From contig NZ_KI912258.1 of assembly GCF_000231035.2 (NCBI RefSeq), positions 134,716-183,460 of the forward strand: a stretch of 48,745 bases of DNA, given 5' to 3'. This DNA comes from Saccharomonospora iraqiensis subsp. paurometabolica YIM 90007. Lineage in GTDB: Bacteria > Actinomycetota > Actinomycetes > Mycobacteriales > Pseudonocardiaceae. Positions 9,847 to 18,031 of the stretch are shown piece after piece. The position numbers and the translations under genes were made by a program. How positions within the stretch are numbered: position 1 is the stretch's first letter; each line of letters begins with the position of its first letter. Under the pieces are notes generated by a model that was not told the DNA's origin, searched no databases, and saw nothing but the letters and a program-made list of their open reading frames with translations.

Positions 9847-11304
9847 TCAGAGGTACTCGTCCGCGGGTTGCTGCGCGCCGCGGAACCAGGCGTCGAAGAA
9901 TCCGCGCAGGTCCTTCCCGGAGATCCGCTCGGCGAACTTCTCGAACTGGGGCCAGCGCGCGTTGCCGTCGGCGTGTTCGGCGGGCCACTCCCGCAGTATC
10001 CGGTCGAACGCCGCGTCGCCGACCTGCCTGCGCAGGGCGTGCACCGCCAACGGGCCCTTACCGTAGACGGCGCCGAACTCGTTGCCCGCGCCCATGTCGT
10101 ACAGCGGCCGGGACCAGAAGTCGTCGTTGCCGCGCAGCCGCTCGATCTGTTCCGCGTAGTGCGCGTCGAGGTCGGCGCCCCGCCGGTGTTCGGCCCACAG
10201 CCAGGTGGCGTAGCTGGCGAAGCACTCGTTGAGGCAGATGTCGGCCCACGAGTGCAGCGACACCGAGTTGCCGTACCACTGGTGCGCCATCTCGTGGACC
10301 ACCAGGTCCACGTCCGGCTCCGGCGGGTAGGTCGGCGTGCCCTGCGTCTCCAGGGCGAACCCGGTGTTCTCGTTCAGGTAGATCCCGCCCGCGGTGCTCG
10401 CCGGGTAGTCGCCGAACCGCTCCTCCAGGAACGCGACGACGTCGTCGACCCGCCCGGCCACGTCCCGGGCGTCCCCGGTGCCCGGCGCGAAGGCGTTGCG
10501 CACCGGGGTGCCGTCCGGTAATTCGCCGCGCTCGACCGTGAACCGGTCGACGGCGAACACGGTGAGGTAGCTGGCGACCGGGTCGGGCTCGTTCCAGGTG
10601 GTCGTCGTCCAGCCGTCGTCGGTGCGCTCGCCCTCCTTGCGGCCGATCGACACCGCCGTCCAGTCCTCGGGCACCCGGGCCGTCAGTTCGAAGGTGGCCT
10701 TGTCCCGGGGATGTTCGTTGACCGGGTACCAGTACGACGCGGACCGTGGCTCCCCGAGCACGAACGCCCCGCCGGAGGGGGTCCCGGACCACCCTTCGCC
10801 GAGGGAGTCCTCCGAGTCCCCCCGGACGGGCTCGCCCGCGTAGCGGACCCGGGCCTCGAACGTGTCGCCGTCCCCCAGCCTCTGCGCCGGGGTGACGACC
10901 AGTTCGCCCTCGTCGGCCCTGCGGTGCTCGGCCGGTTCGCCGTCCACCTCCACCGAGGAGACCTCGAAGCCCCGGAGGTCGAGGTTGAACCGATCCAGTG
11001 CCCGGGTGGCGCGGGCGGTCACGGCCGTGTCCCCGTCGAGGTGGCCCTGCTCCGGGTCGTAGCGCACCGTCACGGCGTAGTGCCGGGCGTCGTATCCCCC
11101 GTTGCCCGCCGTGGGATAGTAGTCGTCGCCGATGCCGGGAGCCCCGTGCGCGGCCCCGGCGGGCGCGTCGGCGCCGGTGGTGTCCCCGTCACCCGGATCG
11201 GGTTCGGGGGCCGTGCAGGACACGAGGACGGAAACGAGCCCGCACAACGCGACGGCACCGGCCGTGCGTGGGTGCCGGCCGCCCCGGAACGCCTGGGAGA
11301 CCAT
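9847..11304 (-). CDS. Secreted M1-family metallopeptidase lipoprotein
   Basis: The protein has 485 residues. A lipoprotein signal ends at Cys30 (LVSVLVSC), then a Pro/Asp/Gly-rich spacer and an M1 beta-saddle domain precede the thermolysin-like domain. Zinc ligands and the catalytic Glu are in HEMAH (337-341) with Glu360 in LNECFASY, exactly the HExxH-x18-E spacing; the usual Gly of LNEGFA is Cys here. The GAMEN exopeptidase loop is replaced by FALETQG (Glu319), as in other actinobacterial short M1 peptidases. It lacks the large C-terminal helical domain of full aminopeptidase N. It probably trims peptides outside the cell. Its ATG overlaps the ATG of the divergent hydrolase by two bases. Confidence 0.9.
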   Translation of the reverse strand: MVSQAFRGGRHPRTAGAVALCGLVSVLVSCTAPEPDPGDGDTTGADAPAGAAHGAPGIGDDYYPTAGNGGYDARHYAVTVRYDPEQGHLDGDTAVTARATRALDRFNLDLRGFEVSSVEVDGEPAEHRRADEGELVVTPAQRLGDGDTFEARVRYAGEPVRGDSEDSLGEGWSGTPSGGAFVLGEPRSASYWYPVNEHPRDKATFELTARVPEDWTAVSIGRKEGERTDDGWTTTTWNEPDPVASYLTVFAVDRFTVERGELPDGTPVRNAFAPGTGDARDVAGRVDDVVAFLEERFGDYPASTAGGIYLNENTGFALETQGTPTYPPEPDVDLVVHEMAHQWYGNSVSLHSWADICLNECFASYATWLWAEHRRGADLDAHYAEQIERLRGNDDFWSRPLYDMGAGNEFGAVYGKGPLAVHALRRQVGDAAFDRILREWPAEHADGNARWPQFEKFAERISGKDLRGFFDAWFRGAQQPADEYL

Positions 11305-12121
11305 GAACGGACCCTATCCCGCACCCGGGACGGAATCCCGGGTCGTCGACTTCGGCGGGCACGGGACCCCGATCGTTCTGCTGCACGCGCTGATGGGGCG
11401 GGCCCGCACCTGGCGGTCGGTGGCGCGGTGGCTGAGGCCCTACGGGCAGGTGGTCGGGCTCGACGCGCGGGGACACGGCCACGCCCGGAACCTGCCGGTC
11501 GGACGCACCGAGGACTTCGCCGCCGACGTGGCCGAGCTGGTCACGGAGCTGGGGGAGGGGCCTGCCGTCCTCGTCGGTCACTCGATGGGCGGGTTGCACG
11601 CCCTGGTGACCGCCGCGACCCGCCCGGAGCTGGTGCGCGCCGTCGTGGTCGAGGACATGGCGCCTGACCTGCGGGAGCTGTCGGTCGAGACGTGGCGCGG
11701 CCACTTCGACTCGTGGCCGGTGCCGTTCGCGTCGCCGGAGCAGGTGCGCGAGTTCTTCGGCCGTGCGGGGGACTACTTCGTCGAGTGCGTCGAACGGCGC
11801 GACGACGGCTACCACCTGATCGCCGATCCGGACGACCTCTACGCCGTCGCGGAGGAGTGGACCCGGCGCGACTTCCGTCCGTACGTCGACGCGGTGCGGT
11901 GTCCGGTGCTGGTGATCGAGGCGGGGGACTCGGCCATGCCGCCGGGTCAGCAGGCCGAACTCGCCGCCCGGGTCCCGGGCGGGCGGCACGTCGTCGTCCC
12001 CGGCGCCGCCCACATGGTCCACGACGACGCCCCGGACGAGTACCGCGGCGCGGTCGAGGCCTTCCTGTCCGGCCGCGGGTCCGGGGAGGTGGGCGCTCGT
12101 CAGAGCGACAGGTTGCTCTGA
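11303..12121 (+). CDS. Alpha/beta-fold hydrolase (Rv3591c-like position)
   Basis: The 272-residue protein shows the oxyanion-hole region IVLLHALMGRARTW, the nucleophile elbow GHSMGG (Ser near 93), an acid residue region VLVIEAGDSAMPP and the catalytic His in PGAAHMVHDDAP. Likely substrates are esters or similar bonds; none can be specified. ATG 11303 shares two bases (CATG) with the start of the opposite-strand M1 peptidase, and GGGAGA lies only two bases upstream, so either the real start is slightly different or both divergent messages are leaderless or near-leaderless. A hydrolase gene occupies the same place beside mhuD in mycobacteria. The 3' end overlaps the PIN gene tail-to-tail by 22 bases. 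Confidence 0.87.
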   Translation: MNGPYPAPGTESRVVDFGGHGTPIVLLHALMGRARTWRSVARWLRPYGQVVGLDARGHGHARNLPVGRTEDFAADVAELVTELGEGPAVLVGHSMGGLHALVTAATRPELVRAVVVEDMAPDLRELSVETWRGHFDSWPVPFASPEQVREFFGRAGDYFVECVERRDDGYHLIADPDDLYAVAEEWTRRDFRPYVDAVRCPVLVIEAGDSAMPPGQQAELAARVPGGRHVVVPGAAHMVHDDAPDEYRGAVEAFLSGRGSGEVGARQSDRLL

Positions 12122-12678
12122 TGCTTCTGCACCCGTCGTGCGAACTCGGGGCAGCCCGCCGCTTCGAGCTGTTGTGCTAGCGGCGCCCGGCCATGTTTCG
12201 CGTACCAGTACCGGGTCTGCTCCCGGGTCACCTCCGCGACAATCTCCGATGCGCTGTCGTCCGCGAGGACGAAGAAGGCATCCGGGAAGAGGACCTCGTA
12301 CGGCAGCAGGTCCGCGTCGACGCCCTCGCCGACGAAGCCGTGGTCGCCGGTCAGAACGATATCCGCGGCGCAGGCGAGGGCGGCCGCGTGGACGTGCCGG
12401 TCGTCAGGGTCAACACCCTGGAACGAACCGTCCACGACGAAATCCTCCACACGTCCACCCTCGAAGGTTTCGGCGATCCGCCTTCTGATCGCGTTCGTCT
12501 TCTGCCCGGTCCAGTCGGGATGCTTCCGCCGGAGCCGGTAGAGGACTTCGGCGAGGATGTCCTCCGTCCAGTGCACGGTGTACAGCTGTCCCCGTGGAGA
12601 CAGGTAGATCAACGCCAGCCAGTCGCGCAGGGTCCTGGAGTACAACACGTTCGCGTCGACGAGAACCCGGAGCGTCAT
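12100..12678 (-). CDS. PIN-domain ribonuclease toxin (VapC-like)
   Basis: The protein has about 192 residues. PIN-domain signs are the first acidic site LVDANVLYSR near the N-terminus, acidic residues in TEDILAEVLYRL, and the C-terminal pair in DPDDRHVHAAALACAADIVLTGD. These Asp/Glu residues bind Mg or Mn to cut RNA, usually tRNA or rRNA in VapC toxins. It is longer than standard VapC (about 130), with an extra C-terminal helical part. ATG 12678 starts on the conserved strand; GTG 12684 is possible. No clear ribosome site is seen. The HTH gene lies 64 bases upstream on the same strand and is the likely antitoxin. Base composition is slightly less G/C-rich than the housekeeping genes around it. 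Confidence 0.8.
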   Translation of the reverse strand: MTLRVLVDANVLYSRTLRDWLALIYLSPRGQLYTVHWTEDILAEVLYRLRRKHPDWTGQKTNAIRRRIAETFEGGRVEDFVVDGSFQGVDPDDRHVHAAALACAADIVLTGDHGFVGEGVDADLLPYEVLFPDAFFVLADDSASEIVAEVTREQTRYWYAKHGRAPLAQQLEAAGCPEFARRVQKHQSNLSL

Positions 12679-12742
12679 CGGCACAGGCTAGAACGCTCGG
12701 TGGCCGTGCGGGCACGGGGCCACCCCGGTGGCTCCCGTAACG

Positions 12743-13171
12743 TCAGCCGTCGTCCTCGAGGGCGCGGAGTTCGTCGAAGGCCCGGCGCCGACGTTGCTGC
12801 CGTTCCCGCTGCAGGCTCAGGACATCGGAGGTGCGGAGCCGCGTGTGGGTGCCGACCTTGTGCGCGGGGACCTCGCCGTCCTTGATCATCTTCATCAAGG
12901 TGGGACGGGACACCCCCACCAGCTTCGCCGCAGCGGTGGTTGTCAGCTCCTCCGGCATCGTGCCGATGGTGATCGTGTGTCCCTGTGCCATCCCGTGCAG
13001 GATCCGGCCCAGAACCGCGGACAACTCACCGGGGAGCTCGATCGGTTCGCCGTCGGCCGCGGCCACGGTGAACCGTTGCTGCTCGTGCGGGAGCGCCCGG
13101 GCCACCTGCTCGGCCTGCTGTTGACGCTCGTCCGTCACCAGCACGTCACGCTCGCCCAGCGTGGCTGACAT
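12743..13171 (-). CDS. Excisionase/MerR-like HTH antitoxin partner of the PIN gene
   Basis: The protein has about 142 residues. The C-terminal half has a winged HTH of the excisionase type (LTTTAAAKLVGVSRPTLMKMIKDGEVPAHKVG, DNA recognition helix around SRPTLMKMI) followed by a basic helix. The N-terminal half (ERDVLVTDERQQQAEQ...) is of unknown fold. HTH-PIN pairs of this kind are predicted type II toxin-antitoxin systems in actinobacteria. ATG 13171 has GGAAGG nine bases upstream; ATG 13177 is too close to it. A promoter and a 10-bp inverted repeat lie 34-74 bases upstream, as expected for autoregulation. Confidence 0.78.
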   Translation of the reverse strand: MSATLGERDVLVTDERQQQAEQVARALPHEQQRFTVAAADGEPIELPGELSAVLGRILHGMAQGHTITIGTMPEELTTTAAAKLVGVSRPTLMKMIKDGEVPAHKVGTHTRLRTSDVLSLQRERQQRRRRAFDELRALEDDG

Positions 13172-13204
13172 GACCATCGACCTTCCCGGGTTCGACAGGA
13201 GCCG

Positions 13205-13245
13205 CTTGCAGATATCAGTGTAATGATTTCAGATGTATCTGCAAG
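13205..13245 (-). promoter_or_regulatory. Promoter and inverted-repeat operator of the HTH-PIN pair
   Basis: Perfect 10-bp arms CTTGCAGATA (13205-13214) and TATCTGCAAG (13236-13245) flank 21 A/T-rich bases. On the minus strand a -35 TTGCAG (13244-13239) and -10 TACACT (13222-13217) are 16 bases apart, with both promoter boxes inside or next to the arms. Binding of the HTH protein here would block its own promoter. Confidence 0.7.
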
Positions 13246-13284
13246 GTCGTTGTGTTCTCCGCGGGACGGGGACGTGGCGATCTC

Positions 13285-14211
13285 TCACTGTTCGCCCGGG
13301 AGGGCGAAGTGGCCGTCCGGGGTCTGCTCGACCAGGCCGTCGGTGAGCAGTGAGTCGAGGCACTCCTCGCGCTGGCCCGCCTTCGGCCAGGCGAGGTCGA
13401 GCGTGGCCTTGTCCACCGGCCCGTCCGTGCCCCGCAGGACGTCCAGCAGCCGCCCGCGCACCTGCCGGTCGGTGCCGCTGTAGCGCTGGGTCGGGCGGGT
13501 CGGGCCGGTGTAGGCGGGTTTGCCCGCGCGGTGCCAGGCGCAGGCGTCCACGAGCGGGCAGTCCGCGCACCGCGGGTTGCGCGCCGTGCACACCACCGCG
13601 CCCAGTTCCATCAGAGCGGCGGAGAACCGCGCCGCCCGGGCGTCGTCCTCCGGCAGCAGCGCCTCGACGTCGGCGAGGTCGCGGGTGTTCGACGGTGGAC
13701 CGGCGTCCCCCGCGCCGTGGACGGCCCTGGCCACCACCCGGCGGACGTTGGTGTCCACCACCGGCGCACGCCTGCCGTGGGCGAAGGCGGCCACCGCACG
13801 GGCGGTGTAGGTGCCGATCCCCGGCAGCGCGAGCAGGGTGTCCACGTCGGCGGGCACCGCGTCGCCGTGCTCGGCGGCCAGCACCCCGGCCGCCTCGTGC
13901 AGCCGCAGCGCCCGCCGCGGATAGCCGAGCTTGCCCCACGCCCGGACCACCTCACCCTGGCTCTCCGCGGCGAGGTCCGACGGCCGCGGCCACCGGGCCA
14001 GCCACTGCTCCCACACCGGCCACACCCGGTTCACCGGGGTCTGCTGGAGCATGATCTCGCTGACCAGCACCCCCCACGGCGTGACGTCGGACCGCCGCCA
14101 CGGCAGGTCCCGTGCGTGGTCGGCGAACCAGTCGAGCAGGGTGTCGGCGTCGACGGTGTCGACGGTGTCGACGGTGTCGACGGTGTCGACGGAAGGAACG
14201 AGGTCGGACAT
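13285..14211 (-). CDS. mutY: A/G-specific adenine DNA glycosylase
   Basis: MutY removes adenine mispaired with 8-oxoguanine. The 308-residue protein has SEIMLQQTPVNRV (catalytic Glu), the helix-hairpin-helix LPGIGTYTARAVAAFA, the catalytic Asp in VVDTNVRRV and a 4Fe-4S cluster loop C-x6-C-x2-C-x5-C. A full C-terminal NUDIX-like 8-oxoG recognition domain is absent; only a short winged-helix tail remains, as in other actinobacterial MutY. Near the N-terminus a run of Thr-Val-Asp repeats is encoded by 9-nt tandem repeats (14149-14193), not a usual part of MutY. The carbonic anhydrase gene lies 24 bases upstream on the same strand, the same neighbour as in mycobacteria. Confidence 0.95.
   Translation of the reverse strand: MSDLVPSVDTVDTVDTVDTVDADTLLDWFADHARDLPWRRSDVTPWGVLVSEIMLQQTPVNRVWPVWEQWLARWPRPSDLAAESQGEVVRAWGKLGYPRRALRLHEAAGVLAAEHGDAVPADVDTLLALPGIGTYTARAVAAFAHGRRAPVVDTNVRRVVARAVHGAGDAGPPSNTRDLADVEALLPEDDARAARFSAALMELGAVVCTARNPRCADCPLVDACAWHRAGKPAYTGPTRPTQRYSGTDRQVRGRLLDVLRGTDGPVDKATLDLAWPKAGQREECLDSLLTDGLVEQTPDGHFALPGEQ
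14149..14193. repeat. Five tandem copies of a 9-nt unit inside mutY
   Basis: GTCGACGGT is repeated four times perfectly from 14149, with a fifth copy ending in A. It encodes Val-Asp-Thr steps near the MutY N-terminus. Being a multiple of three, copy-number slippage would change length without breaking the frame. Confidence 0.95.
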
Positions 14212-14235
14212 CGGCGCCAGGGTATCGACACCGCC

Positions 14236-14727
14236 TCAGGTGACCTCGCGCAGCTCTCCGGTGCGGATGTCCAGGACGAATCCCCGCACGCCGTCGGTGT
14301 GCGGCAGGTACGGGCTGCGCCGCACCCGCGCGACGGACCGCCGCACGCCGTCCTCGGCGTCCCGGAAGGCCTCGACGGCCCACGACGGCCGCAGGCCGGT
14401 GTCGGCTTCGAGTTCGTCCCGGAACCCGTCCTCGGTCACCGTGCTCACGCCGCACTCGGTGTGCCCGACGACCATGACCTCCCGGGTGCCGAGCTTGCGC
14501 TGACTCAACGCCAGCGACCGGATCACGTCGTCGGTGACGACCCCGCCCGCGTTGCGCAGCACGTGCGCCTCGCCGTGCGCCAGCCCGAACAGCTCGGGCA
14601 CGCGGATGCGCGCGTCCATGCAGGTGACCACCGCGACGGCGAGCGCGGGCGGGGCCGGTGTGTCGTCCTCGGTCGTGGCGCGGTCCCGTCCGGCCGCGCG
14701 GGCCAGCAGTTCGTCGATCGAGCTCAT
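14236..14727 (-). CDS. canB: Beta-class carbonic anhydrase
   Basis: The enzyme interconverts CO2 and bicarbonate. The 163-residue protein carries the zinc ligands Cys36 (TCMDARIRV with the Asp38-Arg40 dyad), His89 and Cys92 (GHTECG). The length and the RNAGG motif match Rv3588c (CanB). It lies directly upstream of mutY on the same strand, as in mycobacteria. The ATG follows a weak GGAAAG ribosome site. Confidence 0.93.
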   Translation of the reverse strand: MSSIDELLARAAGRDRATTEDDTPAPPALAVAVVTCMDARIRVPELFGLAHGEAHVLRNAGGVVTDDVIRSLALSQRKLGTREVMVVGHTECGVSTVTEDGFRDELEADTGLRPSWAVEAFRDAEDGVRRSVARVRRSPYLPHTDGVRGFVLDIRTGELREVT

Positions 14728-14776
14728 GGTCCCGTATTCTTTCCGCCGCCGTCCGACGGCGGTGCACCGGCCTCGG

Positions 14777-15877
14777 TCAGGGGCCGAACCACTGCTCCTC
14801 CGCGGTGCGCGGGGCGGCCGACGTGCCGCCGAGGCGCAGTTCCGTGGGCAGCGTGATGACCTTCGGCGTGGTCCGGTCGGCCTCCTCCAGCAGCAGCCTG
14901 CCCGCGGCTCGGCCCTTCTCCAGCACCGGCTGGTGCACCGTGGTCAGCCCCGCGCGCGAGGCCTCGGCGATGCCGTCGAACCCGGTGATCGTGAGATCGG
15001 CGGGCACGCGCAGGCCGCGTCGCCCGGCCTCGGCCATCGCGCCGAGGGCGAGAATGTCCGAGGTGCAGATCAACGCTGTCACCCGCGGGTGGGCGTCGAG
15101 CAGTTGCCGGGCGGCGGTGGCGCCGTCATCGACGGTGTGGTCGAACCGTTCCACGACGGGCACGGTGTCCCAGGCGACCCCGGCCGCCTCGAACGTCCGC
15201 GCCAGCGCGGCGAGCCGGGTGCGCTGCACGTGGTAGTGGGCCTCCCGCTGCCGCCGCAGGGGGACGAAGTCGTCGTTGCGGTCGCTGGCCAGCCGCATGC
15301 ACAGCACGCCGACCTGCCGGTGGCCGAGCCCGACCACGTGATTGGCGACCTCGACGGTCGCGTTCTCGTCGTCCGGGCCGACCCGGTCGACGCCGTCGAG
15401 CTGGGGCTGGTCGACCACCACCGTGGGCACGGGGCGGGACAGCACGGCCGACAGGTGCGGGTCGTCGTCGGGCACCGAGTAGACGACGAAGCCGTCGACC
15501 GCCGCCTGGTGCACCGCGGCCACCTCCTCCCGGCCCGGGCTGGCGGGGACGAGGTGCAGCCCGACGCCCGCGTCCTCGCAGGCCAGCGCGAGCCCTTCCA
15601 GCACGCCGACCGCCGCGGGGTCGCGGAAGGCGTAGGAGAGGTTCTCGGTGAGCAGCAGCCCGACCGCGCCGGCCTTGCGGGTGCGCAGTGAGCGTGCCAC
15701 CGGGTCGGGTCCGGGGTATCCGAGACGACGGGCCGTGTCCAGGACCCGCCGCCGCAGTTCCGGCGACAGCTGGTCCGGCCGGTTGTACGCGTTCGACACC
15801 GTGGTCCTGGACACGCCCAGCTCGGCGGCCAGCGACGCCAAGGTCGCCTGTCGCCTGGTTCGCATCGGCCGGTTCAT
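14777..15877 (-). CDS. LacI-family transcriptional regulator
   Basis: The protein has about 366 residues from ATG 15877. The N-terminal HTH is ATLASLAAELGVSRTTVSNAYNRPDQLS, with the hinge helix following (ARSLRTRKAGAVGLLL). The periplasmic-binding-like domain ends with FDGIAEASRAGLTTVHQP, a typical LacI/GalR effector region. A perfect palindrome AACCGT-A-ACGGTT lies 6-18 bases upstream of the start, probably its own operator. No sugar gene is next to it; the nearest divergent genes are znuABC, so the regulon is unknown. An in-frame extension upstream of 15877 would run through the operator and is rejected. No ribosome site is obvious, so the message may be leaderless. Confidence 0.88.
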   Translation of the reverse strand: MNRPMRTRRQATLASLAAELGVSRTTVSNAYNRPDQLSPELRRRVLDTARRLGYPGPDPVARSLRTRKAGAVGLLLTENLSYAFRDPAAVGVLEGLALACEDAGVGLHLVPASPGREEVAAVHQAAVDGFVVYSVPDDDPHLSAVLSRPVPTVVVDQPQLDGVDRVGPDDENATVEVANHVVGLGHRQVGVLCMRLASDRNDDFVPLRRQREAHYHVQRTRLAALARTFEAAGVAWDTVPVVERFDHTVDDGATAARQLLDAHPRVTALICTSDILALGAMAEAGRRGLRVPADLTITGFDGIAEASRAGLTTVHQPVLEKGRAAGRLLLEEADRTTPKVITLPTELRLGGTSAAPRTAEEQWFGP

Positions 15878-15882
15878 GGAGA

Positions 15883-15895
15883 AACCGTAACGGTT
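15883..15895. promoter_or_regulatory. LacI-type operator palindrome
   Basis: AACCGTAACGGTT is a perfect 13-base odd-centred dyad with an A/T-flanked CG-containing core, in the size and style of LacI-family operators, directly before the regulator's start codon. Confidence 0.6.
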
Positions 15896-16000
15896 CAGAA
15901 GTCGCAGCAGAAGGAGAGCCCAACGTGGCTCACACGGTAACTCCGCGTCGTCGAATTGTTCACCCGACCGGTGGTCGTCGGGTCGATGGATCGGGTAAGG

Positions 16001-16021
16001 TGAAGTCGACAATCATTTCCA
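16001..16021. promoter_or_regulatory. Candidate Zur box and promoter of znuABC
   Basis: TGAA followed by a spacer and AATCATTTCCA resembles actinobacterial Zur operators, which contain AATCATTTTCA-type half-sites; only the right half is well conserved. A possible -10 (TAAGGT, 15996-16001) adjoins it, so a bound repressor would cover the transcription start. It lies 14 bases before the znuA ATG. Confidence 0.45.
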
Positions 16022-16034
16022 ACTGTGTGGGGTG

Positions 16035-17057
16035 ATGCGGGTGCGGTGCAGCGGTGCTCACTCGAAGGGGTGGCTGACGGTCGCCGCGCTGGGCAGCGCG
16101 GTGGCCCTGACGGCGACGGCCTGTGGCAGCGGGAACGGCGCGGGCGACGGGGACGGCGACGGGGGCCTCGCCGTGGTCGCCTCGACCAACGTCTGGGCGA
16201 GCGTGGTGAAGGCGGTCGGCGGGCCACACGTCGAGGTCAGTTCCCTCATCGACGATCCCTCGGACGACCCGCACTCGTACCAGGCCGACGCCGAGGACGC
16301 CGCCGATGTGCAGTCGGCGGACTTCCTGGTGTCCAACGGGGACGGCTACGACGATTTCTTCACCCAACTCGCCGACCGGGCTCCCGACGTCCCGACGGTC
16401 GTCGCCGTCGACTCGGCGCCCGGGCACGGTACGGACGACGGGAGCGGGGCGCACGAGGGTGCGGAGCACGGCTCCGGTGACGAGGAGGGCCACGGTAACC
16501 AGGAGTCCCACGCGGGCCATGATCACGGTTCCGGCAACGAGCACGTCTGGTACGACCTGCCGGTCGTCGCCGCCGTCGCGGAACGGACCGCCGAGCGGCT
16601 CGGCGAGGTGGCCCCGGAGCAGCGGGACACCTTCCGCCGCAACGCGGCCGCGTTCACCGACCGGGTCGACGAGCTCTCCACGCGGGTCGACGGCATCGCC
16701 GACGAACACGGCGGGGCGCGGGTCGCGGCCACCGCCCCGGTGGCGCACTACCTGCTCGCCGACGCCGGGATCGAGGACGTGACGCCGAGGGAGTTCACCG
16801 CCGCGATCGAGAACGAGACCGACGTTCCCGTCGCCGCGCAGCAGCGGATGCTGGAAGTCGTCTCGGAGTCCGAGGTCGGCGCCGTGGTGCGGAACGTGCA
16901 GACCACGAGCCCCGCGACCGGGAAGATCGTCGAGGCGGCCCGGGGCGCGGGCGTTCCGGTCGTGGACGTCACCGAGACCCTGCCGGAGGGCGAGGACGAT
17001 TACATTGCCTGGATGGAGGGGCAGCTCGACGCCTTGTCGCGGGCGCTGTCCGGATGA
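16035..17057 (+). CDS. znuA: Metal (probably zinc) ABC transporter substrate-binding lipoprotein
   Basis: The 340-residue cluster A-I solute-binding protein has a lipobox at Cys30 (LTATAC). Metal-ligand positions are visible in DDPHSY (His80), EHVWYD after the loop, a later APVAHYLL His and a C-terminal acidic residue. Between the first and second ligand is a long His/Asp/Glu/Gly-rich loop (about 130-165), typical of zinc-specific ZnuA and used to capture Zn. Start is ATG 16035 or the adjacent GTG 16032. The stop overlaps the znuC start by four bases. A likely Zur site precedes it. Manganese cannot be fully excluded, but the His-rich loop favours zinc. Confidence 0.9.
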   Translation: MRVRCSGAHSKGWLTVAALGSAVALTATACGSGNGAGDGDGDGGLAVVASTNVWASVVKAVGGPHVEVSSLIDDPSDDPHSYQADAEDAADVQSADFLVSNGDGYDDFFTQLADRAPDVPTVVAVDSAPGHGTDDGSGAHEGAEHGSGDEEGHGNQESHAGHDHGSGNEHVWYDLPVVAAVAERTAERLGEVAPEQRDTFRRNAAAFTDRVDELSTRVDGIADEHGGARVAATAPVAHYLLADAGIEDVTPREFTAAIENETDVPVAAQQRMLEVVSESEVGAVVRNVQTTSPATGKIVEAARGAGVPVVDVTETLPEGEDDYIAWMEGQLDALSRALSG

Positions 17058-17926
17058 GTCGACGGTCGGCCGAGGTCGAGGTGAGCAACATGGACGGTGA
17101 GACGGCTGCGGCCGGTGCCGTGGCCGGGGACGGTGCCGTCGTGCGACTCCGGGAGGCCGCACTGGGCTTCGGTGCGCGCACCCTGTGGTCGGGTCTCGAC
17201 CTGGACGTCGCCCCCGGTGAGTTCGTCGCGGTGCTCGGGCCGAACGGGTCCGGCAAGACGAGCCTCCTCCGGGTGTTGCTCGGCCTGCAGTCGCTGAGCG
17301 CGGGCAGCGCCCTGGTCGCGGGCTCGCCACCCGGGCGGGGCAACGAGCGCGTCGGGCACGTGCCGCAGCAGCGCGCGATGGACCGGGGGCTCACCCTGCG
17401 TGGCCGGGACCTCGTCGGGCTCGGCCTGGACGGGCACCGGTGGGGCCTCGGCCTGAGCGGGCTGCGGCGGCGGCGCCGACGGATCACGGAGGCGATCGAG
17501 TCGGTGGGCGCCCGGCACTACGCCAACGCCCCGGTGGGCACGCTCTCCGGGGGCGAGCAGCAGCGGCTCCGGGTGGCCCAGGCGCTCATCGGTCACCCGG
17601 ACGTGTTGTTGTGCGACGAGCCGCTGGCCTCGCTCGACCCGGCCCAGCAGCGGGTGGTCGCGGAGCTGATCGACCGTCGGCGGCGCGAGGCGGACACGGC
17701 CGTCCTGTTCGTCACGCACGAGATCAACCCGGTGCTGCCCTACGTGGACAAGGTGCTGTACCTGGTGGACGGGAAGTTCCGCGTCGGCACCCCGGACGAG
17801 GTGATGACCTCGGAGACCCTGTCCGAGCTGTACCGGTCGCGGGTCGAGGTGCTGCGGGTCGGCGGTCAGATCCACGTCGCGGGTGCGCAGAGCGGCCTGT
17901 GCGAGGACGAGGTGCACCACTCGTGA
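17054..17926 (+). CDS. znuC: Zinc ABC transporter ATP-binding protein
   Basis: The 290-residue ATPase has Walker A GPNGSGKTS, signature LSGGEQQRL, Walker B VLLCDEPLASLD and the switch His in VTHEI. Start ATG 17054 overlaps the znuA stop (ATGA); ATG 17090 with GAGGTGAG before it is an alternative that would remove a 12-residue leader. The C-terminus after the H-loop is about 60 residues, normal for manganese/zinc importers. It powers uptake through the ZnuB membrane subunit. Confidence 0.93.
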   Translation: MSRRSAEVEVSNMDGETAAAGAVAGDGAVVRLREAALGFGARTLWSGLDLDVAPGEFVAVLGPNGSGKTSLLRVLLGLQSLSAGSALVAGSPPGRGNERVGHVPQQRAMDRGLTLRGRDLVGLGLDGHRWGLGLSGLRRRRRRITEAIESVGARHYANAPVGTLSGGEQQRLRVAQALIGHPDVLLCDEPLASLDPAQQRVVAELIDRRRREADTAVLFVTHEINPVLPYVDKVLYLVDGKFRVGTPDEVMTSETLSELYRSRVEVLRVGGQIHVAGAQSGLCEDEVHHS

Positions 17927-18031
17927 CGCGGTGTGTCGCCCGAGCCCGGCTCGGTCTCCCGCCCCCTGCCCGGAAACCGGAACCGTCACCCACCGCCCGG
18001 CACGCCCGGCCCGTCGCCTGAGGGTCCGCCC

